Source: a bacterium (GTDB lineage Bacteria > Krumholzibacteriota > Krumholzibacteriia > LZORAL124-64-63). From it: DNA of 44,918 nt. The notes under the pieces are model-generated. The model saw nothing but the letters and a program-made list of their open reading frames with translations, was not told where the DNA came from and did not search any database. Every line of letters begins with the position of its first letter. The stretch's first letter is position 1. Location of the stretch: contig JAAEOA010000408.1 in the NCBI GenBank assembly GCA_024223715.1, forward strand, positions 1 to 44,918, written 5' to 3'. Of this stretch, positions 16,842 to 25,379 are shown piece by piece. A program made the translations under genes and the position numbers.

Positions 16842-18629
16842 TTACTCATAACCCAGAGCCCCGGGTTTGATGCCAGGATATTTTATATTGGGGACTGTTG
16901 CGTTGCCCACCTTTATGCCCAAACTGAATCCGGAGTCTCCAACATTACTGACCATAGAAATACGTAATTGAACTGTGGGAAGAACCAGACTGGGGTTGCG
17001 TAACCGAACACCCAAGCCTGAACTTAAATAGAATTTTTCTTTCAGCAAGGCATCGTTGGCCCCACCAATAACTCCCAGGTCGGTAAAAGTCAGGAAAGAC
17101 ATGCGAAAACCCAACAGGTTCCAATGAGTGAAGACCCGATACAGCCCTTTAATTACCAAACGATTGGTTCCGTAAACTTTTCCATTGGCCATCTCAAAAA
17201 TTCCAGACTTGTCCCCCAAAGCAATTTTATCTGTAGAATGGCGGCCTATTCCCCAAGTGAGATTAACCGTACCAAATAATCGATGCCGGAACCTCCCTTT
17301 ACCCAAAAGCGGGGAAATGTAACCACTACCAACCTCCAGAATACCATCTTCAATTTTCCCATCATCTAAATACCCACCCAGCGAAATTTCACCAAAAGCA
17401 ACATCGCCAAGCTTGCGCATGGAAAGCGCCGCGGAGTCAAAAAACACTCCAGGACGATTTTCAAATTCGCCATCTTCAAATCCGCCCGACAATTTTAATG
17501 ACGTACCAGTGGCTAAATCTTCTACCTCACCCTCACCAAACAAATAACTTGTTTTGTAAGATTTGGTACGTTGCAATGCCAGGGAGGCTAAGTATCGGAA
17601 ATAGTTATGTGAACCCCGGCTGCTGTCAGCTGAAACAGATGGACGATTGTAAAAATCACGCTGTTGAATGCGAACAGCGGGCACTAGCATGGTGCGGGCC
17701 CCGCTGGTTTTCACTCGGTGATCATACAGGCGATGGGCCCATCCAGCCCAAGTATCAATTTCAATGTACCCGCGAGGCTTGTCTTCAAATTCATAATCAT
17801 TCAAATCCTTCCAGCGAAATCCACCGAGAATGTTTATCAACGGGTGAATCAGAGTACGATCAAGTGCCATTTCTATCTTGTCTTTACGATAGGAGCTCTC
17901 ATAATCCATGATCGCGTCCCAGAACGTACCCCCCAGATTTCTTTTCAAAAGAGAACCATGATAGCCCCAGTCGCGTTCTTCATTTTTATTCCTGATAACT
18001 TCATTGGAAATTGCCAGTCCTATGCCCCCAACATTGGATGAAAAAAGTCTGGCCCGCCAACTATTGGCATTGACAATGGTGGCAGTCATTCCCAGGGGCC
18101 AACGGTCGTTGGTCTCCACAACAATGCCTACTTTGTCATCCTCGCCATCAAGGGGCACCACATGAATTCGAATGTCAGTTATGTAGGGTAAGTCACGCAG
18201 CATGCGCTCGCTGTCGGCGAGGTCAAAAGGCTCTACTTTGTCACCAGCTTTGAATAGAAGATATTCCCGAATAATACTCTTTTGGGTATAATCCTGAAAA
18301 GTCTGGGTGAAACTGTTCAGCATTTGCTCAACACCCATTTGGTTGTCATCCCAACCGGTCTCAAAACTCTTCACTTGCCGAATGATTACAACTTCGATGG
18401 TTTTGTTGGCATGTTTCACATACGGGCTGACCAACTCAAGACCCTCACCATCGATGACCTCACCGTCAAAATGAGTCTGACCGAAAAATCGGTCAAGGGT
18501 CCCTTCAATCCAGTTTTTTTCATTTGCGGTTTCTGAAGGCTCCTCGGCAAAAAGAGGAAAAGCAGCCCCCAACAGGACCACGCCCGCCAATCCGGCAATC
18601 TGGAGCCATTCACGGCCCAAAACCTGCAC
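16842..18629 (-). CDS. POTRA-containing outer-membrane barrel protein (Omp85-like)
   Basis: 595 residues from GTG 18629; GGGAGG lies 6 bases upstream, inside the end of the ychJ-like gene. Signal peptide about 1-29. One POTRA-like domain covers about 75-175: IEVVIIRQVKSFETG, then YLLFKAGDKVEPFDLADSER and LPYITDIRIHVVPL. Residues 180-595 are a long series of amphipathic strands (NVGGIGLAISNEV, GFRWKDLNDYEFEDK, GLGVRLRNPSLVLPTVQLRI), consistent with a 16-strand barrel. Omp85 proteins insert proteins or lipids into the outer membrane. A single POTRA is fewer than BamA (5) or TamA (3), so this is a reduced or specialised member. Its partners are LPS glycosyltransferases. Confidence 0.7.
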   Translation of the reverse strand: MQVLGREWLQIAGLAGVVLLGAAFPLFAEEPSETANEKNWIEGTLDRFFGQTHFDGEVIDGEGLELVSPYVKHANKTIEVVIIRQVKSFETGWDDNQMGVEQMLNSFTQTFQDYTQKSIIREYLLFKAGDKVEPFDLADSERMLRDLPYITDIRIHVVPLDGEDDKVGIVVETNDRWPLGMTATIVNANSWRARLFSSNVGGIGLAISNEVIRNKNEERDWGYHGSLLKRNLGGTFWDAIMDYESSYRKDKIEMALDRTLIHPLINILGGFRWKDLNDYEFEDKPRGYIEIDTWAGWAHRLYDHRVKTSGARTMLVPAVRIQQRDFYNRPSVSADSSRGSHNYFRYLASLALQRTKSYKTSYLFGEGEVEDLATGTSLKLSGGFEDGEFENRPGVFFDSAALSMRKLGDVAFGEISLGGYLDDGKIEDGILEVGSGYISPLLGKGRFRHRLFGTVNLTWGIGRHSTDKIALGDKSGIFEMANGKVYGTNRLVIKGLYRVFTHWNLLGFRMSFLTFTDLGVIGGANDALLKEKFYLSSGLGVRLRNPSLVLPTVQLRISMVSNVGDSGFSLGIKVGNATVPNIKYPGIKPGALGYE

Positions 18630-18632
18630 AAA

Positions 18633-19118
18633 CTACCTCCCGCAGCACTTCTTATATTTTTTCCCACTGCCACAGGTGCAAGGATCGTTGCGGCCTATTT
18701 TTGGCTCTTCGCGAACGATGGGTTTATTCACACCAGGCTGGCCTTCAGTGAATCGCCACTGACCGTCGAGCTTGTTGAAAGAAGCCACTTCGTGGTACCG
18801 GGTGACATCGCCATTGTAAGTATAGTTGGCAATGAACTCCACCGTGCCTTCCTCGTCATTTTCTCCACCGGCTTCGGTTTCAATGATTTCCAGATTGTGC
18901 CATTCGGAATTTTCCGCCCAATCCTGAGAACCTTCCCGGTCATTTTCATCCCGGTGATCGGGATGCAGACTATCATATAGAAAATCCATCTCGGCTTGAG
19001 AGTATGCGCTGTAACGGGCCCGCATCAGTTCTTCTGCGGTGACAGCCACACGTTCGCCCTTAATGACCGGCTCACAGCATTCGGCGTATGTTTTTTCGAT
19101 TCCACAGGGACAGTTCAT
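18633..19118 (-). CDS. YchJ-family SEC-C zinc-binding protein
   Basis: 161 residues, ATG 19118 with GGAG 5 bases upstream. The N-terminal cysteine set (Cys3, Cys5, Cys14, Cys15, within [13 protein letters not shown]) and the [21 protein letters not shown] segment define the YchJ family. The C-terminus ends in a complete SEC-C zinc motif, [16 protein letters not shown] (Cys147, 149, 158, 159), of the kind found at the end of SecA. The central domain is NTF2-like (about 80-130). Its function is unknown. It is the first gene of the envelope operon and ends 3 bases before the POTRA-barrel start. Confidence 0.88.
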   Translation of the reverse strand: MNCPCGIEKTYAECCEPVIKGERVAVTAEELMRARYSAYSQAEMDFLYDSLHPDHRDENDREGSQDWAENSEWHNLEIIETEAGGENDEEGTVEFIANYTYNGDVTRYHEVASFNKLDGQWRFTEGQPGVNKPIVREEPKIGRNDPCTCGSGKKYKKCCGR

Positions 19119-19144
19119 CTCGACTCCACAGGTTTTTCGTAATT

Positions 19145-19176
19145 TTAAAAAGGGGCCGCCACTTTTGTGACGGCCC
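19145..19176 (-). terminator. Rho-independent terminator after the OPT transporter
   Basis: GGGCCG-C-CAC (19153-19162) pairs with GTG-A-CGGCCC (19167-19176) around TTTT, with one internal mismatch. Read on the minus strand, a T-run (complement of 19147-19151) follows, so it ends the OPT transcript before the envelope operon. Confidence 0.7.
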
Positions 19177-19199
19177 GCTGGATCTTATGATTGTTCAAT

Positions 19200-21209
19200 T
19201 CAATCGGTATCTGCTGAACGAGCACCACGGTAAAGAATGTAGCCCAAAATGCAGAAGGCAACAAGAGTAACCACTGCACTCAGAGGGTTGTTTTCAAGCC
19301 AGTTGCTCATGTGCAACACATCGTGCTCAAGGCTCCATTCGTTATTGTCCGTTACCAGACTTCCAATGTAACGAATGGTCGAACCTATGACTCCCATAAT
19401 GGCACCACCGGCGACAAACCCACTGGCCATCAGGGTTCCTTTGTCCTTGCGCTTGCTCTTTTGTTCATCGGTTCCACCCTGAGTCACAAAGTGAGCAATG
19501 GCGCCACCAGCCAGAACTGGAGTATTGATTTCCAAAGGCAAGTACATACCCAAGGCAAAAGCAAGAGCAGGAATGCCGACCCAGTCCAGAATGAGGGCCA
19601 TGAACATACCAGCCATATACAGCAGCCAGGGAGCTTCCTGGCCGGTCATCAGAGGCTCAATCAAAGAGGCCATAGCATTGGCCTGGGGTGCAGCCAAACC
19701 ACTGCCCTTATCAAAGCCAGGTGTTTGGGCAAGCATCATAATAACTGCGGTTACGGAAACAGCAGCGACGATGGTTCCCAGAAACTTCCACTTCTGTTGA
19801 ACTTTGGGAGTGGTTCCCAGCCAGTAACCAATTTTTAAATCACTGATGAAACCACCACTCATACTCAGAGCAGTACAAACCACGCCACCAATAAGCAAGG
19901 CCGAGACAATACCATCAGGGCCTTCCATACCTGCCCATTTAAGAATAACCGAGCTGATGATCAATGTCATAAGGGTCATTCCGGAAACCGGGTTGGTTCC
20001 CACAATGGCAATTGCCCGGGCGGCGACGGTGGTAAACAGGAAGGAAATAACAGCCACAACCACCAAGCCAACAATAGCCTGAGTCAGGGATACATTTGGT
20101 ACAAGGAAGAGGAAGAAGCAGAAAACTGCCAGGAGGGTCAAAATCAAACCACTGGTGACAAAGGACATGGGCATGTCCTGTTGGGTGCGTTCGATTTCTA
20201 CTTCGCCACCCTGTTTGCCTGCCTGTGAGGCCAGTTTGATAGCACCCACAATAATTTCACGGCTCTTCCAAACACCAATCATTCCGGCCATGGCGATGGC
20301 ACCAATACCTACCGGACGCACAAAGTCGTAGAAAATGTCACCTGTTGCCATAGTGGCCAGGCCGTCAACTTTATACACCTTATCGCCTACAGGAACACCT
20401 TTGCCCAACAGCCCAATCATAGGCGTCATCACATACCACGAGAGGAATGAACCGCAGGCAATGATCAGCGCATAACGCAGACCAATAATATAACCCAGCC
20501 CCACGATGGCAGCTTCAGTCATCAGGTTGAATTCCAGACGCAGATTCAGAGACAAGCTGCGTCCCCAGCCAAAAGCAGTAGTGGAGAAAGTTTCACGCCA
20601 CCCGCCAAGAGTTTGGCTCAGGAATTGGTAAACTCCGGCAATCAGTCCACTGGAAAGCAGCAGCCCGGCCTGGTTGCCACCCGCTTCGCCAGCCATAAGA
20701 ACTTCCGTAGATGCGGTGGCTTCGGGGAATGGAAATTCGCCGTGCATGTCTTTGACAAAATACCGACGGAAGGGAATCAGCAGCAGAATGCCCAGGAAGC
20801 CACCCAACAAGGAGGCCAGGCACATTTGCAAAAAGTTGGTTTTATCGCCCAGCTCCAGAATATAAATACCAGGCAAAGTGAAAATAGCACCAGCTACAAC
20901 CACACCGGAGGCAGAGCCAATGGATTGAATCATTACGTTTTGCTGAAGAGCGCCTTTTTTCCCTTTACTCAAGGCAATTGCCATAATGGTAATGGGAATG
21001 GCCGCCTCAAAAACCTGACCAATTTTCAATCCCAGATAAGCACTGGCTGCAGAAAATAAAACCGCAAAAGCAAGTCCCCAAATGAGTGAGAAGGGGGTCA
21101 GTTCGGGCACGATAGTATCGGCCGGCACGACCGGCACATAAGTTTCGCCAGGCTTGAGCTTTCGATAAGCACTTTCCGGCAAACTCTTTGAATTGCCACC
21201 GACTTCCAT
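19200..21209 (-). CDS. OPT-family oligopeptide transporter
   Basis: 669 residues from ATG 21209, with GGAGG about 6 bases upstream; the longer frame to 21284 lacks a ribosome site. About 15 membrane helices. Family features include the N-terminal LTPFSLIWGLAFAVLFSAASAYLG region, QNVMIQSIGSASGVVVAGAIF, FPFPEATASTEVL, DLKIGYWLGTTPKVQQ and a late GGTDEQ loop. OPT proteins import oligopeptides or metal chelates with protons; the bacterial branch has few studied members. Peptidase T lies nearby, so a peptide substrate is attractive but unproven. It is transcribed toward its own terminator. Confidence 0.9.
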   Translation of the reverse strand: MEVGGNSKSLPESAYRKLKPGETYVPVVPADTIVPELTPFSLIWGLAFAVLFSAASAYLGLKIGQVFEAAIPITIMAIALSKGKKGALQQNVMIQSIGSASGVVVAGAIFTLPGIYILELGDKTNFLQMCLASLLGGFLGILLLIPFRRYFVKDMHGEFPFPEATASTEVLMAGEAGGNQAGLLLSSGLIAGVYQFLSQTLGGWRETFSTTAFGWGRSLSLNLRLEFNLMTEAAIVGLGYIIGLRYALIIACGSFLSWYVMTPMIGLLGKGVPVGDKVYKVDGLATMATGDIFYDFVRPVGIGAIAMAGMIGVWKSREIIVGAIKLASQAGKQGGEVEIERTQQDMPMSFVTSGLILTLLAVFCFFLFLVPNVSLTQAIVGLVVVAVISFLFTTVAARAIAIVGTNPVSGMTLMTLIISSVILKWAGMEGPDGIVSALLIGGVVCTALSMSGGFISDLKIGYWLGTTPKVQQKWKFLGTIVAAVSVTAVIMMLAQTPGFDKGSGLAAPQANAMASLIEPLMTGQEAPWLLYMAGMFMALILDWVGIPALAFALGMYLPLEINTPVLAGGAIAHFVTQGGTDEQKSKRKDKGTLMASGFVAGGAIMGVIGSTIRYIGSLVTDNNEWSLEHDVLHMSNWLENNPLSAVVTLVAFCILGYILYRGARSADTD

Positions 21210-21369
21210 GGGCACCTCCGGTTGGATTGGTTTGTGAACGAAAAAAACCTGAACCCCAGGTCGGAATGCGGGGCCAGAATGCAAAAACGGCCGAAATCAC
21301 CATCTCGGACCCGAAATTTAACAGTTTAATGGCAGGGTTTCAAAGGGTTTTTCTATTGATACTGCGTAT

Positions 21370-22977
21370 TTATGGCCTGGTTACAGCCGTTTGTTCTTCA
21401 ATCGCAGTCCGGAGGGCCTTTTTGCGCACCGGTTTGGATAAATAGGCATTCATGCCCGAATTCAGGCATTTCTGCCGATCACCTTCCAAAGCGTTTGCTG
21501 TAAGAGCCACAATAGGCACATTGTGGTCCAAAACATCGGATGAGGCATCCCGAATAATTCTTGATGTCCAATAACCATCAATTTCAGGCATCATGCAGTC
21601 CATTAGAACCAGATCATAAGTGGATTTTTCCAGAGCCCGTAAAGCCTCCTGGCCATTGCTAACCAGATCCACTTCGCATCCCATTTTCACTAACATGCGG
21701 GAGACAACCACTTGATTGGTGAGATTATCTTCGGCTACCAGGATTTTCAAATTTAACGGTTGATCAGCATCGGAAGCCTTTTGGGCCTTATCGGAAACCA
21801 GATCAGCAATATCAACTTTTTCTCTGGCCATTGTCAGAGAAAAATAGAATGTGGTTCCCTGGTTTTCTTTGCTGGTAACTTTTAATTCCCCACCCATCAT
21901 TTTAACCAGATCACGACTGATCACCAACCCCAGTCCCGTTCCCCCATATTTCCGGCTGGTCGAAGAGTCCACCTGACTGAATGCCTTAAATAGCCTGGAC
22001 AAGCGATTGGCTGGGATCCCGATGCCTGTATCGGAAACCGAAAACTTCAAAACAGTGTCGGTTTCACTTTTGTCTTTCATTTCAACTTTTAATTGCACCG
22101 AGCCTTCGCTTGTGAATTTCACGGCATTGTTAACCAAATTGGTCAGAATTTGGCGCAGGCGGCCGGGATCGCCTTTCAATTGGAATGGAGTCTCAGGGGG
22201 TAATTGGAAATCCCAAACCAGATCCTTCTTTTCAGCCGAGACTTTCATAAGTCCGGAGAATTCTCTCAATAGAGAGCGAAGGTCGAAACGGGTTTCTTCC
22301 AATTCCAGTTTGCCGGCCTCAATTTTTGAAAAATCAAGAATGTCGTTAATTACCCCCATCATGGCCTCGCCACTGCCACGCAGGATTTCCAGGTAATTGC
22401 GCTGCTCGTCGTTTATATCGGAATCCATGAGCAGTTCGGTCATGCCAATTACCCCATTCATGGGGGTGCGAATTTCATGACTCATAGTCGCCAGAAATTC
22501 ACTCTTGGCCCGGCTGGCCTGATGGGCCTGAACGGCCAGGAATTGGGCTTTTCTTGTGGCAGCCTCAAGGGCCATTTCGGATCGTTTGCGTTCGGAAATA
22601 TCGTGAAATTGGACAAAAAGTAACGGTTCGTCACCACCTTGAATTTTTCCCAGAATAATTTCCACAGGAAAAATTATTCCGTCGATGGTCTGGTGATCCC
22701 ATTCAAAACGATGAGATCCTTTTTCTAAAGCCAGAGCAATATTTTCTTCATTTGCAGGACCGGAGGTTATTCCGTTTGGTTGAAAGTCGGGTGACAGTTT
22801 TGAAGGATTGAATGCCAGGATTTCTTCTTTCGAAGAAGCATTAAAAATTTTCACGGCGGCATCGTTGCATTCCACAAAGCCTTCATTACCGAGAATCAAA
22901 ATGGGATCATTCAACCCCATAATAACGGCTCGGAAATCTGCCGACTCCACTGATTTTATTCTCTCCACCGTCAGCAT
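21370..22977 (-). CDS. Hybrid sensor histidine kinase (PAS-HisKA-HATPase-REC)
   Basis: 535 residues from ATG 22977 (AAGGAA 8 bases upstream). Order: PAS sensor (about 10-130, ending [14 protein letters not shown]), a short coiled linker, HisKA with [10 protein letters not shown] (phospho-acceptor His167), HATPase with N-box [16 protein letters not shown] (316-321) and GGTGLGL (345-351), then a receiver domain (about 411-530) with acidic pair EDN, phospho-Asp460 in [12 protein letters not shown] and Lys515. No membrane helix is predicted, so it senses a cytoplasmic signal. No response regulator or HPt gene is adjacent, so its output partner is elsewhere. It lies between the OPT transporter and divergent pepT. 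Confidence 0.92.
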   Translation of the reverse strand: MLTVERIKSVESADFRAVIMGLNDPILILGNEGFVECNDAAVKIFNASSKEEILAFNPSKLSPDFQPNGITSGPANEENIALALEKGSHRFEWDHQTIDGIIFPVEIILGKIQGGDEPLLFVQFHDISERKRSEMALEAATRKAQFLAVQAHQASRAKSEFLATMSHEIRTPMNGVIGMTELLMDSDINDEQRNYLEILRGSGEAMMGVINDILDFSKIEAGKLELEETRFDLRSLLREFSGLMKVSAEKKDLVWDFQLPPETPFQLKGDPGRLRQILTNLVNNAVKFTSEGSVQLKVEMKDKSETDTVLKFSVSDTGIGIPANRLSRLFKAFSQVDSSTSRKYGGTGLGLVISRDLVKMMGGELKVTSKENQGTTFYFSLTMAREKVDIADLVSDKAQKASDADQPLNLKILVAEDNLTNQVVVSRMLVKMGCEVDLVSNGQEALRALEKSTYDLVLMDCMMPEIDGYWTSRIIRDASSDVLDHNVPIVALTANALEGDRQKCLNSGMNAYLSKPVRKKALRTAIEEQTAVTRP

Positions 22978-22996
22978 TAAAATTTCCTTAAATAAT

Positions 22997-23073
22997 GCAC
23001 AAAGGCCCATACGGCTGGTAACAGGCACCTGAAAACATCCAAATCATTAAAATATGCATCGGCACAAAGGCCC
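22997..23073. repeat. 12-bp direct repeat in the kinase/pepT divergent region
   Basis: GCACAAAGGCCC occurs at 22997-23008 and again at 23062-23073, 65 bases apart, between the divergent kinase and pepT starts. The spacing is about six helical turns. It could be a pair of regulator half-sites or chance. Confidence 0.45.
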
Positions 23074-23181
23074 TCCACTTTAGCTTGCCTTCCACTCCTT
23101 GAGTTACCATCATTGATTATGATTATTCAGATGGACTTTCCGCTCTGGACCTAGGTTTGACCCACCATACGGAGGATTTTC

Positions 23182-24441
23182 ATGCTTGATCGCAAAGCCA
23201 ACTCCCCTTTCCCCACTCTGGTTGACCGTTTTGTAAGTTATTGCAAAGTGCACACTACCAGCTGTGAAGAATCTGATACATACCCCAGCACCGAACGTCA
23301 GTTCGACCTGGCAAAAATTCTGGTGAATGAATTGAAAGCCCTCGGCCTGCAGGATGCTGCCGTAGATGACAACTGTTATGTCACTGCAACTTTGGTTGCT
23401 TCGCCCGGTTGCGAAAAAGTGCCCACCATTGCCTTCATGGCCCATATGGACACTTATCCGGAAGTCAGTGGCGAAAACGTTGTGCCCACCTTCCATGAAA
23501 ATTATCAGGGCGGCGACATTGACCTGCCCAAAGAAGGCCGGAAAATCCTGGCTTCCGAAAATCCCTATCTTCAGGAATGTCTGGGCGAGACCATCATTAC
23601 AGCCGATGGCACCACCTTACTGGGGGCTGACGACAAAGCCGGCATCGCTGAAATCATGGACGCCATGACTCTCATCCACGAAAATCCTGACTGGAAACAT
23701 GGCACCGTGAAAATTGGTTTCACTCCTGACGAAGAAGTGGGACAAGGCGTGAAGTTTTTTGATGTGGAAGCTTTCGGTGCCACCGTGGCCTACACTATGG
23801 ACGGCGGCCGTCGCGGTGAAGTTGAAAACGAAACCTTCTGTGCCGACAGTGCCATTGTCACCTTTGTAGGCCGGGATATTCACCCGGGTTTTGCCAAAGA
23901 CAAAATGATTGCTTCGGTTAAAGTTGCCGGTGAATTCATCAGCAGTCTGCCCCGGGAAGGCGCTCCAGAAACAACCGAAGGCAAAGAAGGGTACATTCAC
24001 CCCATCTCCATCAAGGGCAATACCAGCGAAACGGAAGTTCACCTGCTTATTCGCGACTTCGATGCCGACGAACTTAAGCCAAAAGCCGACAATATTCGTC
24101 AATACGCTGAAGCCGCCTGTGAAAAATGGAATGGCAGCAGTTTCCGCATGGAAATTAAAGAGTATTACCGCAACATGAAGTATGACCTGGCCAAAGAACC
24201 ACGGGCCATGGAATATGCCCTCGAAGGCGTACGCAGGGTAGGCATCGAACCTGTTCAGGGCAGCATTCGAGGGGGAACCGATGGTTCAACTTTGTCAGCC
24301 AAAGGTTTACCTACGCCCAATATTTTCACCGGTGAAATGGACTTTCATGGTTTTGGTGAATGGATTTGTGTCAAAGACATGCATCTGGGCACGCAAACGG
24401 TCTTAAAGATTATGGAAGTTTGGACTGAAAAAGAATCCTGA
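23182..24441 (+). CDS. pepT: Peptidase T (tripeptide aminopeptidase, M20B)
   Basis: 419 residues, ATG 23182 with GGAGG 6 bases upstream. The family-specific start (FPTLVDRFVSYCKVHTTS) and the zinc site residues are all present: AHMDTYPE (His88, Asp90), the bridging Asp in LLGADDKAG (Asp150), catalytic TPDEEVGQG (Glu184/Glu185) and YTMDGG (Asp207). Dimerisation-domain motif GRDIHPGFAK and late RGGTDGS follow. The length fits E. coli PepT (408). It removes N-terminal residues from tripeptides in the cytoplasm. It may work with the nearby OPT transporter in peptide use. A strong terminator follows. Confidence 0.95.
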   Translation: MLDRKANSPFPTLVDRFVSYCKVHTTSCEESDTYPSTERQFDLAKILVNELKALGLQDAAVDDNCYVTATLVASPGCEKVPTIAFMAHMDTYPEVSGENVVPTFHENYQGGDIDLPKEGRKILASENPYLQECLGETIITADGTTLLGADDKAGIAEIMDAMTLIHENPDWKHGTVKIGFTPDEEVGQGVKFFDVEAFGATVAYTMDGGRRGEVENETFCADSAIVTFVGRDIHPGFAKDKMIASVKVAGEFISSLPREGAPETTEGKEGYIHPISIKGNTSETEVHLLIRDFDADELKPKADNIRQYAEAACEKWNGSSFRMEIKEYYRNMKYDLAKEPRAMEYALEGVRRVGIEPVQGSIRGGTDGSTLSAKGLPTPNIFTGEMDFHGFGEWICVKDMHLGTQTVLKIMEVWTEKES

Positions 24442-24451
24442 TCAGACCAAG

Positions 24452-24486
24452 AAAAAAAGCCCGCCCTCAAAAGGGCGGGCTTTTTT
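24452..24486. terminator. Bidirectional rho-independent terminator
   Basis: A7 GCCCGCCC (24452-24466) pairs with GGGCGGGC T6 (24473-24486) around TCAAAA. It lies between pepT and the convergent membrane-protein gene and can serve both. Confidence 0.88.
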
Positions 24487-24504
24487 ATTAAAAAGATTCG
24501 TCAA

Positions 24505-25347
24505 TCACTCATCGTCTTCAGTGGCTTCGAAAATTAATTCCACCGGGTTGACTTTAATATTGTATTGAATTTCCAGCTGCCGACGGTAAGGACGGAAAAC
24601 ATCGGCCAAAAGTCTGGGAGCTCCGGACGACCAGGGATACCGTAACTCGGATTCCCGTAAAAGTCCCAGCTCCAGGTCTAATTCAGTGAGCCAGGCTGCA
24701 TCGGCACCGGTTCGATCGACGGATTCCAGCAAAGGCAGCATTAACTGGTGAACCCGACGCCAGGCAAGGTCTTTTCGCTCGTCTGAATTCAACTCGCCAT
24801 CAACATCAATATTGATTCCGGCCCCTGAATTCCGGGCAAAATCAAGATCGGTGTCCTGGGCACCGTCACCTGGGTCATAACTCAAATAGGAATAATAGGC
24901 CAGACAGTACAAATATGAATACTCACCGGGGCTCATTTCATTTTCCAGCAGGGCACCGTTGCGTGACATCCAGAAGCCCGCAAGGGACGGAGCCATTTCC
25001 GTAGTCGATTGCACCAGTTTGAAAAAATGCCTCAGACCACCACTGCCTTCTTTTTGAACCAAAAACTGGTCAAATGCCAGCGCCACATTTTGCCGCCATT
25101 CAGCCTGCTGTTCCCTGATGGTAATAAAGGCTTCAATTCTATCGGCTGTGGGTAAACCCCCAACAGAAAGCTGGAATTCCGCTGGTTGGCCGTAAATATC
25201 CGAAAGCTGCTCTTCGGACTTAGCCACTTCCTTATAATCTCGAGTCATGTCTTTGACAAAAAATGCCAGACTGCCAATAACAATCATGATCAGAATGGAC
25301 ACTGCGCCACAGCCAATTCCACAGCCTTTCAAAACTTTTCCATTCAT
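24505..25347 (-). CDS. Membrane-anchored protein of unknown function
   Basis: 280 residues that I do not recognise. The N-terminus has a glycine/cysteine motif (LKGCGIGCGAVS; Cys9, Cys13) running into a single membrane helix (about 15-31), so the rest is probably periplasmic or extracytoplasmic. Residues 45-275 look mostly helical, with a REQQAEWRQNVALAFDQF stretch, a Tyr/Ser-rich segment (YSYLYCLAYYSYLSYD) and a charged region with an Asp/Glu-rich end (FEATEDDE). It begins 32 bases after the sigma-54 regulator gene on the same strand, so it is probably cotranscribed and may be its sensor partner or its target. Confidence 0.6.
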   Translation of the reverse strand: MNGKVLKGCGIGCGAVSILIMIVIGSLAFFVKDMTRDYKEVAKSEEQLSDIYGQPAEFQLSVGGLPTADRIEAFITIREQQAEWRQNVALAFDQFLVQKEGSGGLRHFFKLVQSTTEMAPSLAGFWMSRNGALLENEMSPGEYSYLYCLAYYSYLSYDPGDGAQDTDLDFARNSGAGINIDVDGELNSDERKDLAWRRVHQLMLPLLESVDRTGADAAWLTELDLELGLLRESELRYPWSSGAPRLLADVFRPYRRQLEIQYNIKVNPVELIFEATEDDE

Positions 25348-25379
25348 AAAATTGTTTCACCTTGGTTTAAATTTCAGGT

